64,000 nucleotides of DNA from Taudactylus pleione (Eukaryota > Chordata > Amphibia > Anura > Myobatrachidae). Each line of letters begins with the position of its first letter. Position 1 is the stretch's first letter. Of the stretch, positions 1 to 6,600 are shown piece after piece. The stretch spans positions 868,001 through 932,000 of the forward strand of contig JAUIMM010000642.1 of NCBI GenBank assembly GCA_031769625.1, given 5' to 3'. The notes below the pieces were generated by a model. That model made no database searches. It worked only from the letters and a program-made list of their open reading frames with translations, and had not been told where the DNA came from. Made by a program: the position numbers and the translations under genes.

Positions 1-56
1 TGAGTCACAGTACTTGTGTGTTACGGACACACAGAGGGCTAAGGCCCAATGAGTCA
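1..56 (+). promoter_or_regulatory. Two AP-1-like TGAGTCA sites in the minisatellite
   Basis: Exact TGAGTCA heptamers (the AP-1/TRE consensus) lie at 1-7 and 50-56. A third exact match is at 1704-1710. The later minisatellite copies have decayed versions (GGAATCA, GGAGTCA). Matches this short occur by chance, so binding is only a possibility. Confidence 0.3.
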
Positions 57-170
57 CGGTGCATGTAAACACAGTGGGCTATGGCCCAAGGAATCACAGT
101 ACTTGTATACACAGTGGGGTACAGCTCAAGGAGTCAAGGTGCTTGTATACACAGTGGGGTACAGCACAAA
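2..170 (+). repeat. Nested 40-bp minisatellite, four tandem copies
   Basis: Four imperfect direct copies: 2-50 (49 bases, with about 9 extra bases), 51-90, 91-130 and 131-170 (40 bases each). Each begins GAGTCA or GAATCA, passes through a CTTGTATACACAGTGG-type core, and ends near GGCCCAAG or ACAGCTCAAG. The last two are the most alike. The block recurs at the start of every 3.6-kb unit, so it is a tandem repeat nested in a tandem repeat. The copy number of four is constant across the 18 units, so in this window it evolves with the unit rather than independently. Confidence 0.93.
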
Positions 171-248
171 AAAAAAAGTGTTTTTTTTTACTTTTTAAAC
201 TTTTAAATCTCTTCAATTTTTTTTTTACTTTTAAACTTTGTTTTTTTT
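168..248 (+). repeat. A/T homopolymer tract with internal direct repeat
   Basis: A run of 10 A (168-177) is followed by two related blocks: T9-ACTTTTTAAACTTTT (181-204) and T10-ACTTTTAAACTTTG (217-240), then another T8 run to 248. The A run is 9 in copies 11, 12 and 14 and 10 in most others. It directly abuts the end of the minisatellite. It could be the decayed tail of a retroposed element, but no body was recognised. Confidence 0.85.
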
Positions 249-249
249 G

Positions 250-950
250 CACACACAGCCACTTGTGAGTCTGGACACAGCCCCTTTAATCAGAATATAG
301 CGCAGCATACATCAGCGAGCAGTGTCCCCCCTTACACAGTCACTTTGCCAGCACAGCCAACTCTAAATGACCCCCAGAGTGTACGTATATTTAGCACAGT
401 GGGCCTATTCTGTATAGTGGCCAAGCATAACATTGATATATTGCATACTGATCAAAAGTTACATTAGGCTAAATTGAATATTTATCAATCCTAAAAGTCT
501 ACTGTATAATGGGCAAAATCGGTCCTCCACTGTATATTCATCATTGCCAATTCTATTCTATACTGGGAACAGAGACTATTGGGGAGATTCAAAAAGAAGC
601 ACGTTTCCATCAGAATATTGCACGCTGATGTAATGCTGGTCATCCTGCAGGAAAACCTCGCTCGGCTTTGCTCACACCTATAGAGGTGCAGAAATAACTA
701 GCCTTGGCCTAGCTATTAATGTCATTTCAATTTATAAACATCCTAGCAGTATTTTCATATTAATTGTGTTTTTTATTTTCATTTAATCCCTTGCTTGTTT
801 TCTACCCAAGTAGCAGTCTTGAAAAATAAAAATTGGACAGAAGCAGCAGGTTAATGAAATGAGAAAGAGCTGATAGGAACTGATTGATTAAATGAGTGGA
901 TGCAGTAAAAGAGAACTTTGGCGAATAAGGAGAAGGCAAAGGGACAGATG
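250..950. other. AT-rich non-coding spacer of the unit
   Basis: No coding frame of note, RNA gene or recognised element. The stretch contains several scattered ACTGTATA/TATACTG-like words (for example near 500, 530 and 560) and a small imperfect inverted repeat around CACCTATAGAGGTG at 686-699. It is nearly invariant between copies. The private variants at offsets 360, 450, 521, 579 and 634 fall here. Confidence 0.6.
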
Positions 951-952
951 TG

Positions 953-967
953 TAATAATAATAATAA
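953..967 (+). repeat. (TAA)5 microsatellite
   Basis: Five perfect TAA triplets followed by A. The copy number is unchanged in all 18 units, as expected if the whole unit has been homogenised faster than the microsatellite slips. Confidence 0.9.
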
Positions 968-1005
968 ATGGCAGGTGTATCATGGGAAGCAGAGGTGATG
1001 GAGAA

Positions 1006-1014
1006 TATAAAAAT
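1006..1014 (+). promoter_or_regulatory. TATA-box-like TATAAAAAT
   Basis: A strong match to the metazoan TATA box, preceded by a purine-rich stretch and lying about 210 bases before a consensus splice donor. A start site would be expected about 25-30 bases downstream, near 1035. The surrounding DNA is AT-rich, so a chance match is quite possible. Present in every unit. Confidence 0.3.
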
Positions 1015-1224
1015 ATCACACATAAGTAGAGATTATTTTGTGCACTTCTCCTTTAAGGAATGTAGAACACGAGTGAGGTCATGCTGTGATGTCATAATGG
1101 TAACTCTTTGCCGTTGCTCACTCTTAACCGCCCAGGACACTGACATAGCATTATCATTGCTGGCATTAACATACTCCAAATACATCTCTTGCACCCAGCC
1201 CACTGAGGGAAAAATATCCTCTTG

Positions 1225-1234
1225 AGGTAAGTAT
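1225..1234 (+). promoter_or_regulatory. Consensus 5' splice donor AG|GTAAGTAT
   Basis: An uninterrupted match to the U1-complementary donor, with the intron starting at G1227. It is conserved in all copies. An 85-codon open frame (968-1225) ends immediately before it at TGA, so it is not a coding exon boundary. If used, the upstream exon would be non-coding. Acceptor-like sites on the same strand end at 2988 and 3433. Confidence 0.35.
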
Positions 1235-1491
1235 CTCATCAAAGACAAGGGCGTTTCACTTGGATGTGCCTGCAGACTTGGAGCTTGACTACCCTATAAT
1301 ATGACCTTGAGCTTGTTTATTTCTATAATTGGAGGTTCTAGCAGCACAGCACATCTATCGCAATGTAGTAGCCATTCGGGTAAACTCGGTGCTTCTCAAA
1401 AGGGGATGACCAACCTCTTCAGAAAATTGCGCAGCTTTGTGAGGAATGTAAATTGGGTAATGTCAGGAGATGTGGACAGGAACTATATTAA

Positions 1492-1505
1492 TGACGTCAG
1501 CCAAT
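1492..1505 (+). promoter_or_regulatory. CRE plus CCAAT pair, TGACGTCA-G-CCAAT
   Basis: An exact palindromic CRE octamer (CREB/ATF) at 1492-1499 is followed one base later by CCAAT (NF-Y) at 1501-1505. These two motifs side by side are typical of vertebrate RNA polymerase II promoters. TA-rich sequence that could serve as a TATA element (TTTTAAATAA) follows at about 1565-1574. The CpG within the CRE is intact in all 18 copies, although other CpGs in the unit have decayed in some copies. Confidence 0.4.
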
Positions 1506-1589
1506 GTTATTTATTAATGTGGTAAACTGTATACTGTATTTTAGTGTCAAATGTTCATACAGTATTTTAAATAAGTTTGGAAATATAAC

Positions 1590-1800
1590 TCTGCATAGCC
1601 TCCTAGTGCCCAGAGGGACGGGCAATCCTTCAAGCCATGGGTCCCCAGAGGTTTCCTCCACAGGGGGTTTTTCCTCTCCTGAGTGCTGAAGGATGATTCT
1701 TTGTGAGTCACGAGGCTTCCACCATCTTGGTCCTCTTATAGGACAACCTTGTAAGAGCCTCCGGCTAATCTTGGGCACTAATTTATTTACAATGCAGAGT
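1590..1800 (+). other. Possible dispersed-repeat fragment or short exon-like segment
   Basis: Less AT-rich than its surroundings and bounded by the CRE/CCAAT region upstream and AATAAA downstream. The stretch around 1647-1682 (GAGGTTTCCTCC, then GGGGGTTTTTCCTC) loosely recalls a GAGGTTTCTTCC...GAGTTTTTCC motif that I remember from dispersed vertebrate repeats. The similarity is too short to name a family. No reading frame here is convincing on either strand. Confidence 0.25.
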
Positions 1801-1803
1801 AAA

Positions 1804-1844
1804 AATAAAGTGTTATTTTCCTTGTGCTAAAAATTCATAATAAA
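1804..1844 (+). terminator. Putative polyadenylation signals
   Basis: AATAAA at 1804-1809 is followed 8-18 bases later by a T/GT-rich stretch (TTCCTTGTGCT), the usual arrangement of signal and downstream element. A second AATAAA lies at 1839-1844. With the CRE/CCAAT about 300 bases upstream this could frame a short transcript, but AATAAA is common in AT-rich DNA. Confidence 0.3.
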
Positions 1845-1849
1845 TATAT

Positions 1850-2245
1850 TTTCAAATTGACTTTACTTGATGTGGTCTTTCCTTTTTTTCATAATGGAGT
1901 CTCTTAGAAGGTTAAGAGGCTGTGAGGTCTACTATCCTGTTAATAGAATTGAGATTTGATCATCTTCGCACTACATAATAGTTTAAGGTTATGACCTAAT
2001 GGCAATGTGCAGGATATGGCGGTGGTACATGATGTCATTGGGGAAGTGGTCAAGTCTAGAAAGGACACAAAAAATAAAAGAGATCAGGTGAAACAGAAAT
2101 AATATAAAATGTTTTCTAACATACAGTATATACTCTTCTGTGCTGGACAAAATGAAGCAAACGACATATGGAAGGTTATAGTCCCTTTAAGTAGCAAATA
2201 TTTAAGATGGTTTTCAAGGCATTTCTTAAAGAGGTCGGATACCCT
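1850..2245. other. AT-rich non-coding spacer
   Basis: No gene or recognised element. It contains CTCTTA/TAAGAG arms around GAAGGT (1902-1919), a TGATGTCATTGG sequence at 2031-2042 (a one-base CRE variant followed by an inverted CCAAT), and CTTTAAG/CTTAAAG arms near 2185 and 2224. The CCCTTTAAG style of sequence recalls amphibian dispersed repeats, but this is an impression only. Confidence 0.5.
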
Positions 2246-2250
2246 GTCCA

Positions 2251-2270
2251 ATTGCATTATTTAATGCAAT
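2251..2270. repeat. Near-perfect palindrome, 9-bp arms and 2-bp centre
   Basis: ATTGCATTA and TAATGCAAT flank a central TT. The arms are exact in every copy except 15, where the region is reduced to ATTGCAATGCAAT, a loss of 7 bases. The arms contain ATGCAAT, close to the POU octamer ATGCAAAT. It may be a protein-binding palindrome or simply a small cruciform-prone site. Confidence 0.85.
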
Positions 2271-2529
2271 CATCCTGCAGACTTGGAAGCAGTGGGGTGC
2301 ACTTGCAGAACAGGTAGCCATTCTGAATGGATGAAAAATGGCATAATTGGCTCACAATAACTTACGAGATGCCTAATTGTGTCTGCCAATACCCAGGCAA
2401 TTGCTCAATGTCATGATCCTGTGCTGTTGACACCATAAGAAGAAAACCCAAAGCATGGGGTCCTCCTGTCACCTAGTCCAAGCATATTCTGCAGGGGATG
2501 TGTGCCTCTTCCCTAGGAAAAAAAACAGC

Positions 2530-2546
2530 CAGAGGCATCACTAGGG
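2530..2546 (+). mobile_element. hAT-like transposon terminus (CAGAGGCATCACTAGGG)
   Basis: The sequence resembles the CAGNGGCGTAACTAGGG terminal inverted repeat of many vertebrate hAT elements, with two differences that look like CpG-type and point decay. The sequence after it (TTTGGAGCCTAGGGCAAG, then a C-rich stretch) also fits the subterminal composition of such non-autonomous elements. I could not find the opposite terminus within the unit or identify an 8-base target duplication, so this appears to be a truncated or internally rearranged relic. No transposase fragment was recognised. Confidence 0.45.
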
Positions 2547-2583
2547 TCTTTGGAGCCTAGGGCAAGTTGAGAAGAACTGCGTG

Positions 2584-2608
2584 CCCCCCCCCCCCCCCCG
2601 ACCCCCCC
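2584..2608 (+). repeat. Length-variable poly-C tract
   Basis: Sixteen C, then GA, then seven C. By copy 1 to 17 the first run is 16, 16, 12, 14, 13, 13, 14, 13, 13, 17, 17, 14, 17, 16, 12, 13, 13. In copies 3-9 an A interrupts the run two bases after its start, and in 6, 8 and 9 the preceding G is also A (GTACCA). It is the main source of unit length variation. The reverse strand is a G-run. Confidence 0.9.
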
Positions 2609-2632
2609 ATAGACACATAGAGAAAAGCATTT

Positions 2633-2653
2633 CTGCGCGCCTCTGGCGCGCAG
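2633..2653. repeat. GC-rich hairpin, 9-bp arms and 3-base loop
   Basis: CTGCGCGCC and GGCGCGCAG are exact reverse complements around TCT. Copies 2 and 10-14 have T in the left arm (CTGTGCGCC), which keeps a G-T pair in RNA. Copies 3, 4, 5 and 7 have T in the right arm (GGCGCTCAG), which breaks one pair. Copies 6 and 9 vary only in the loop (TCA, TCC). It lies within the hAT-like segment, where such internal palindromes are common. Confidence 0.88.
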
Positions 2654-2654
2654 C

Positions 2655-2730
2655 AAAAAATGGGTGTGGTCACATACCGAAGGGGCGTGGCCACTAAAAA
2701 TGGGGCGTGCCAACATGACACGCCACCCAT
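2655..2730 (+). promoter_or_regulatory. GC-box/CACCC-box cluster
   Basis: GGGTGTGGTC (2662), GGGGCGTGGCC (2682) and GGGGCGTGCC (2702) form three spaced near-repeats about 20 bases apart, followed by CGCCACCC (2721) on the other strand. They match the GC/GT-box class bound by Sp1/KLF factors. They are probably part of the same old transposon as the hAT-like end, since repeated GGGCGTGG words are typical of such elements. Copy 16 has T in the first box. Confidence 0.4.
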
Positions 2731-2739
2731 TTCTCATCA

Positions 2740-3010
2740 CTCTGGGAACATTACTTTCTATTCCATATACACCTTACCGATGCGGTGGTTTCTCACAATG
2801 TGGAACCCCTGAAGAAATATATCCTCCATGGGAAGACAGCGTCTGCAGTCGGCATTCATTATTCATGTAGGGCACATCGTCCAGAAGATGCCTGTTTGTG
2901 TGGGAATATTAACAAGGTCATCAACTTACAACAGCGGTTCAACCACACTCATTCCCCCTGTGTATTTCCTGCCCCCTGCATCTCTTAGCCATTCCATCTC
3001 CCCCTGCATC
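2740..3010 (+). other. Non-coding stretch ending in an acceptor-like tract
   Basis: Open frames of 67, 68 and 93 codons overlap here in different phases with no sign of a real protein, so none is annotated. A pyrimidine-rich stretch ending CTCTTAG at 2988 resembles a 3' splice site. No RNA gene or repeat family was recognised. Confidence 0.5.
2953..2988 (+). promoter_or_regulatory. 3' splice acceptor-like sequence
   Basis: Pyrimidine-rich tract (TTTCCTGCCCCCTGCATCTC) ending in TTAG. It is on the same strand as the donor at 1225 and about 1.76 kb downstream. It is weaker than the site ending at 3433 because the tract is interrupted by purines. Confidence 0.25.
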
Positions 3011-3037
3011 GTCTCTCAGCACATCATAACCTCCCCA

Positions 3038-3050
3038 GAGACACACACAC
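3038..3050 (+). repeat. Short (AC)n run
   Basis: Five perfect AC dinucleotides preceded by GAG and followed by TGAC, within a wider A/C-rich stretch that includes CACAGACACGCACACC. Unchanged between copies. Confidence 0.85.
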
Positions 3051-3123
3051 TGACAAAAGCGTACACAGACACGCACACCTCTTTCACAAAAATGCAGCCA
3101 GCCAAATAAATAAAACGGCTTGC

Positions 3124-3161
3124 GTATGCAGGCACTTTTAGCACTACAAGTGCCTGCATAC
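3124..3161. repeat. Perfect 14-bp inverted repeat (hairpin) with 10-base loop
   Basis: GTATGCAGGCACTT (3124-3137) and AAGTGCCTGCATAC (3148-3161) are exact reverse complements around TTAGCACTAC. This is the strongest hairpin seen in the unit and it is intact in every complete copy, including the indel-rich copy 15. It could form a cruciform or an RNA stem. It may also be the centre of a small foldback element together with the related inverted sequence at 3206-3231. Confidence 0.92.
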
Positions 3162-3205
3162 CCATGGCTGAAAAAGCATGGTGAAGCTTGAAGAAATCAC
3201 CCAGG

Positions 3206-3231
3206 ACCTGCTGGGACCTGTAGTGCCACAG
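3206..3231 (-). repeat. Inverted partner of the hairpin loop, resembling a ZNF143/SBS site
   Basis: The reverse complement reads GGCACTACAGGTCCCAGCAGG and aligns imperfectly with AGCACTACAAGTGCCTGCATA at 3140-3160, so the two are inverted copies about 50 bases apart. It also resembles the vertebrate ZNF143/STAF-binding sequence ACTACAATTCCCAGCATGC, matching ACTACA and TCCCAGCA but not the bases between or after. Such sites are common inside vertebrate transposons. Binding is uncertain. Confidence 0.4.
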
Positions 3232-3277
3232 AAAAAAACACATATAAACTAGATATGCGTGCCAGACCATTTTTGCT

Positions 3278-3377
3278 GGATTTGGATTTGGCTCTGATTC
3301 GTCGTCCGGCCTTGGATTTGGATTTGCCAAAGCGCCATGACTGGTTTTGGATTTGAATTTAGATTTGGATTTTTTTA
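3278..3377 (+). repeat. Degenerate GGATTT hexamer tract
   Basis: Perfect GGATTTGGATTTGG occurs at 3278-3291 and again near 3314-3326. A decayed run (TTTTGGATTTGAATTTAGATTTGG) precedes a T7 stretch. The hexamer phase is interrupted by CTCTGATTCGTCGTCCGGCC and GCCAAAGCGCCATGACTGG. It looks like an old expansion within the unit, now fixed in all copies. Confidence 0.8.
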
Positions 3378-3414
3378 CAAAAATTGACAAAGAAAGCTAA
3401 AATCACATAATTTG

Positions 3415-3433
3415 GGCATTTTTTTGTTCCTAG
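3415..3433 (+). promoter_or_regulatory. Strong 3' splice acceptor-like sequence
   Basis: T-rich pyrimidine tract ending GTTCCTAG|AG, close to the vertebrate acceptor consensus. GCTAAAATC about 38 bases upstream of the AG could act as a branch point. With the donor at 1225 it would define an intron of about 2.2 kb inside each unit. In copy 15 the tract is interrupted by an extra A (TTTTTATTGTTCCTAG). Confidence 0.3.
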
Positions 3434-3520
3434 AGTATTATTAACCTCAATAACATTCATTTCCAGTCATTTACAGTCAATTTAGACCACCTCACATCTC
3501 ACAATATTATTTTCGCCATG

Positions 3521-3529
3521 ATTGGCCAA
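3521..3529 (-). promoter_or_regulatory. Inverted CCAAT box in TTGGCCAA palindrome
   Basis: ATTGGCCAA contains CCAAT on the minus strand and a TTGGCCAA palindrome. It lies about 100 bases before the unit junction and its TGAGTCA sites, so the junction region has a loose cluster of promoter-type words. Copy 15 has a rearranged version (ACATGATGGCC) that destroys it. Confidence 0.3.
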
Positions 3530-3622
3530 AGGCTGCAGTGAGCTGGCAGGTTACTAAGCGACAGAGTGGCGGCACAGACACCGCAGTTTAAAGCACATCT
3601 ATGAAACATTGCCACTGACTAC

Positions 3623-6600
3623 TGAGTCACAGTACTTGTGTGTTACGGACACACAGAGGGCTAAGGCCCAATGAGTCACGGTGCATGTAAACACAGTGGG
3701 CTATGGCCCAAGGAATCACAGTACTTGTATACACAGTGGGGTACAGCTCAAGGAGTCAAGGTGCTTGTATACACAGTGGGGTACAGCACAAAAAAAAAAG
3801 TGTTTTTTTTTACTTTTTAAACTTTTAAATCTCTTCAATTTTTTTTTTACTTTTAAACTTTGTTTTTTTTGCACACACAGCCACTTGTGAGTCTGGACAC
3901 AGCCCCTTTAATCAGAATATAGCGCAGCATACATCAGCGAGCAGTGTCCCCCCTTACACAGTCACTTTGCCAGCACAGCCAACTCTAAATGACCCCCAGA
4001 GTGTACGTATATTTAGCACAGTGGGCCTATTCTGTATAGTGGCCAAGCATAACATTGATATATTGCATACTGATCAAAAGTTACATTAGGCTAAATTGAA
4101 TATTTATCAATCCTAAAAGTCTACTGTATAATGGGCAAAATCGGTCCTCCACTGTATATTCATCATTGCCAATTCTATTCTATACTGGGAACAGAGACTA
4201 TTGGGGAGATTCAAAAAGAAGCACGTTTCCATCAGAATATTGCACGCTGATGTAATGCTGGTCATCCTGCAGGAAAACCTCGCTCGGCTTTGCTCACACC
4301 TATAGAGGTGCAGAAATAACTAGCCTTGGCCTAGCTATTAATGTCATTTCAATTTATAAACATCCTAGCAGTATTTTCATATTAATTGTGTTTTTTATTT
4401 TCATTTAATCCCTTGCTTGTTTTCTACCCAAGTAGCAGTCTTGAAAAATAAAAATTGGACAGAAGCAGCAGGTTAATGAAATGAGAAAGAGCTGATAGGA
4501 ACTGATTGATTAAATGAGTGGATGCAGTAAAAGAGAACTTTGGCGAATAAGGAGAAGGCAAAGGGACAGATGTGTAATAATAATAATAAATGGCAGGTGT
4601 ATCATGGGAAGCAGAGGTGATGGAGAATATAAAAATATCACACATCAGTAGAGATTATTTTGTGCACTTCTCCTTTAAGGAATGTAGAACACGAGTGAGG
4701 TCATGCTGTGATGTCATAATGGTAACTCTTTGCCGTTGCTCACTCTTAACCGCCCAGGACACTGACATAGCATTATCATTGCTGGCATTAACATACTCCA
4801 AATACATCTCTTGCACCCAGCCCACTGAGGGAAAAATATCCTCTTGAGGTAAGTATCTCATCAAAGACAAGGGCGTTTCACTTGGATGTGCCTGCAGACT
4901 TGGAGCTTGACTACCCTATAATATGACCTTGAGCTTGTTTATTTCTATAATTGGAGGTTCTAGCAGCACAGCACATCTATCGCAATGTAGTAGCCATTCG
5001 GGTAAACTCGGTGCTTCTCAAAAGGGGATGACCAACCTCTTCAGAAAATTGCGCAGCTTTGTGAGGAATGTAAATTGGGTAATGTCAGGAGATGTGGACA
5101 GGAACTATATTAATGACGTCAGCCAATGTTATTTATTAATGTGGTAAACTGTATACTGTATTTTAGTGTCAAATGTTCATACAGTATTTTAAATAAGTTT
5201 GGAAATATAACTCTGCATAGCCTCCTAGTGCCCAGAGGGACGGGCAATCCTTCAAGCCATGGGTCCCCAGAGGTTTCCTCCACAGGGGGTTTTTCCTCTC
5301 CTGAGTGCTGAAGGATGATTCTTTGTGAGTCACGAGGCTTCCACCATCTTGGTCCTCTTATAGGACAACCTTGTAAGAGCCTCCGGCTAATCTTGGGCAC
5401 TAATTTATTTACAATGCAGAGTAAAAATAAAGTGTTATTTTCCTTGTGCTAAAAATTCATAATAAATATATTTTCAAATTGACTTTACTTGATGTGGTCT
5501 TTCCTTTTTTTCATAATGGAGTCTCTTAGAAGGTTAAGAGGCTGTGAGGTCTACTATCCTGTTAATAGAATTGAGATTTGATCATCTTCGCACTACATAA
5601 TAGTTTAAGGTTATGACCTAATGGCAATGTGCAGGATATGGCGGTGGTACATGATGTCATTGGGGAAGTGGTCAAGTCTAGAAAGGACACAAAAAATAAA
5701 AGAGATCAGGTGAAACAGAAATAATATAAAATGTTTTCTAACATACAGTATATACTCTTCTGTGCTGGACAAAATGAAGCAAACGACATATGGAAGGTTA
5801 TAGTCCCTTTAAGTAGCAAATATTTAAGATGGTTTTCAAGGCATTTCTTAAAGAGGTCGGATACCCTGTCCAATTGCATTATTTAATGCAATCATCCTGC
5901 AGACTTGGAAGCAGTGGGGTGCACTTGCAGAACAGGTAGCCATTCTGAATGGATGAAAAATGGCATAATTGGCTCACAATAACTTACGAGATGCCTAATT
6001 GTGTCTGCCAATACCCAGGCAATTGCTCAATGTCATGATCCTGTGCTGTTGACACCATAAGAAGAAAACCCAAAGCATGGGGTCCTCCTGTCACCTAGTC
6101 CAAGCATATTCTGCAGGGGATGTGTGCCTCTTCCCTAGGAAAAAAAACAGCCAGAGGCATCACTAGGGTCTTTGGAGCCTAGGGCAAGTTGAGAAGAACT
6201 GCGTGCCCCCCCCCCCCCCCCGACCCCCCCATAGACACATAGAGAAAAGCATTTCTGTGCGCCTCTGGCGCGCAGCAAAAAATGGGTGTGGTCACATACC
6301 GAAGGGGCGTGGCCACTAAAAATGGGGCGTGCCAACATGACACGCCACCCATTTCTCATCACTCTGGGAACATTACTTTCTATTCCATATACACCTTACC
6401 GATGCGGTGGTTTCTCACAATGTGGAACCCCTGAAGAAATATATCCTCCATGGGAAGACAGCGTCTGCAGTCGGCATTCATTATTCATGTAGGGCACATC
6501 GTCCAGAAGATGCCTGTTTGTGTGGGAATATTAACAAGGTCATCAACTTACAACAGCGGTTCAACCACACTCATTCCCCCTGTGTATTTCCTGCCCCCTG

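Larger units (their letters stand above)
3016..3390 (-). other. Longest open frame of the unit (124 codons), judged non-coding
   Basis: An ATG-initiated minus-strand frame repeated intact in 16 of the 17 complete units and broken by indels in copy 15. Residues 7-15 (KSKSKFKSK) and 23-40 (NPNPRPDDESEPNPNPAK) are simply translations of the GGATTT-rich DNA on the opposite strand. A hydrophobic stretch (AYLVYMCFFLWHY) follows. No domain is recognised. Its persistence reflects homogenisation of the DNA, and no synonymous-biased variation is visible, so there is no evidence for a protein. Confidence 0.6.
1..3622 (+). repeat. Repeat unit copy 1 (reference copy)
   Basis: Complete copy, used as the coordinate reference for the internal features. 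Private variants against the other copies are A at offset 1024 (CATAAGTAG where the others read CATCAGTAG) and G at offset 3515 (TTCGCC where the others I compared read TTCACC). It has G at offset 1130 and an uninterrupted run of 16 C at offsets 2584-2599. Its GC-rich hairpin at 2633-2653 has fully matching arms. Confidence 0.97.

Noticed and set aside
968..1525. Plus-strand frames of 85 and 74 codons as exons or small proteins
   Set aside because: Overlapping frames of similar size occur on the opposite strand, no family is recognised, and the first frame stops just before the donor site instead of reading through it.
1647..1682. Resemblance to a GAGGTTTCTTCC...GAGTTTTTCC motif remembered from dispersed repeats
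   Set aside because: Only short blocks agree and the characteristic downstream sequence is absent, so no repeat family is named.
1497..1778. Minus-strand 93-codon frame (MPKISRRLLQGCP...) as a gene
   Set aside because: No domain or signal is visible. It overlaps other frames and AATAAA-rich DNA, and chance open frames of this size are expected.
1269..2287. Repeated 14-mer CCTGCAGACTTGGA at 1269-1282 and 2274-2287
   Set aside because: The flanks do not align beyond the 14 bases, so it may be coincidence and is not enough to claim an internal duplication.
3016..3390. Minus-strand 124-codon frame as a tandemly repeated gene
   Set aside because: It is short, low-complexity where it overlaps the GGATTT tract, has no recognised domain, and its conservation is explained by homogenisation of the whole unit.
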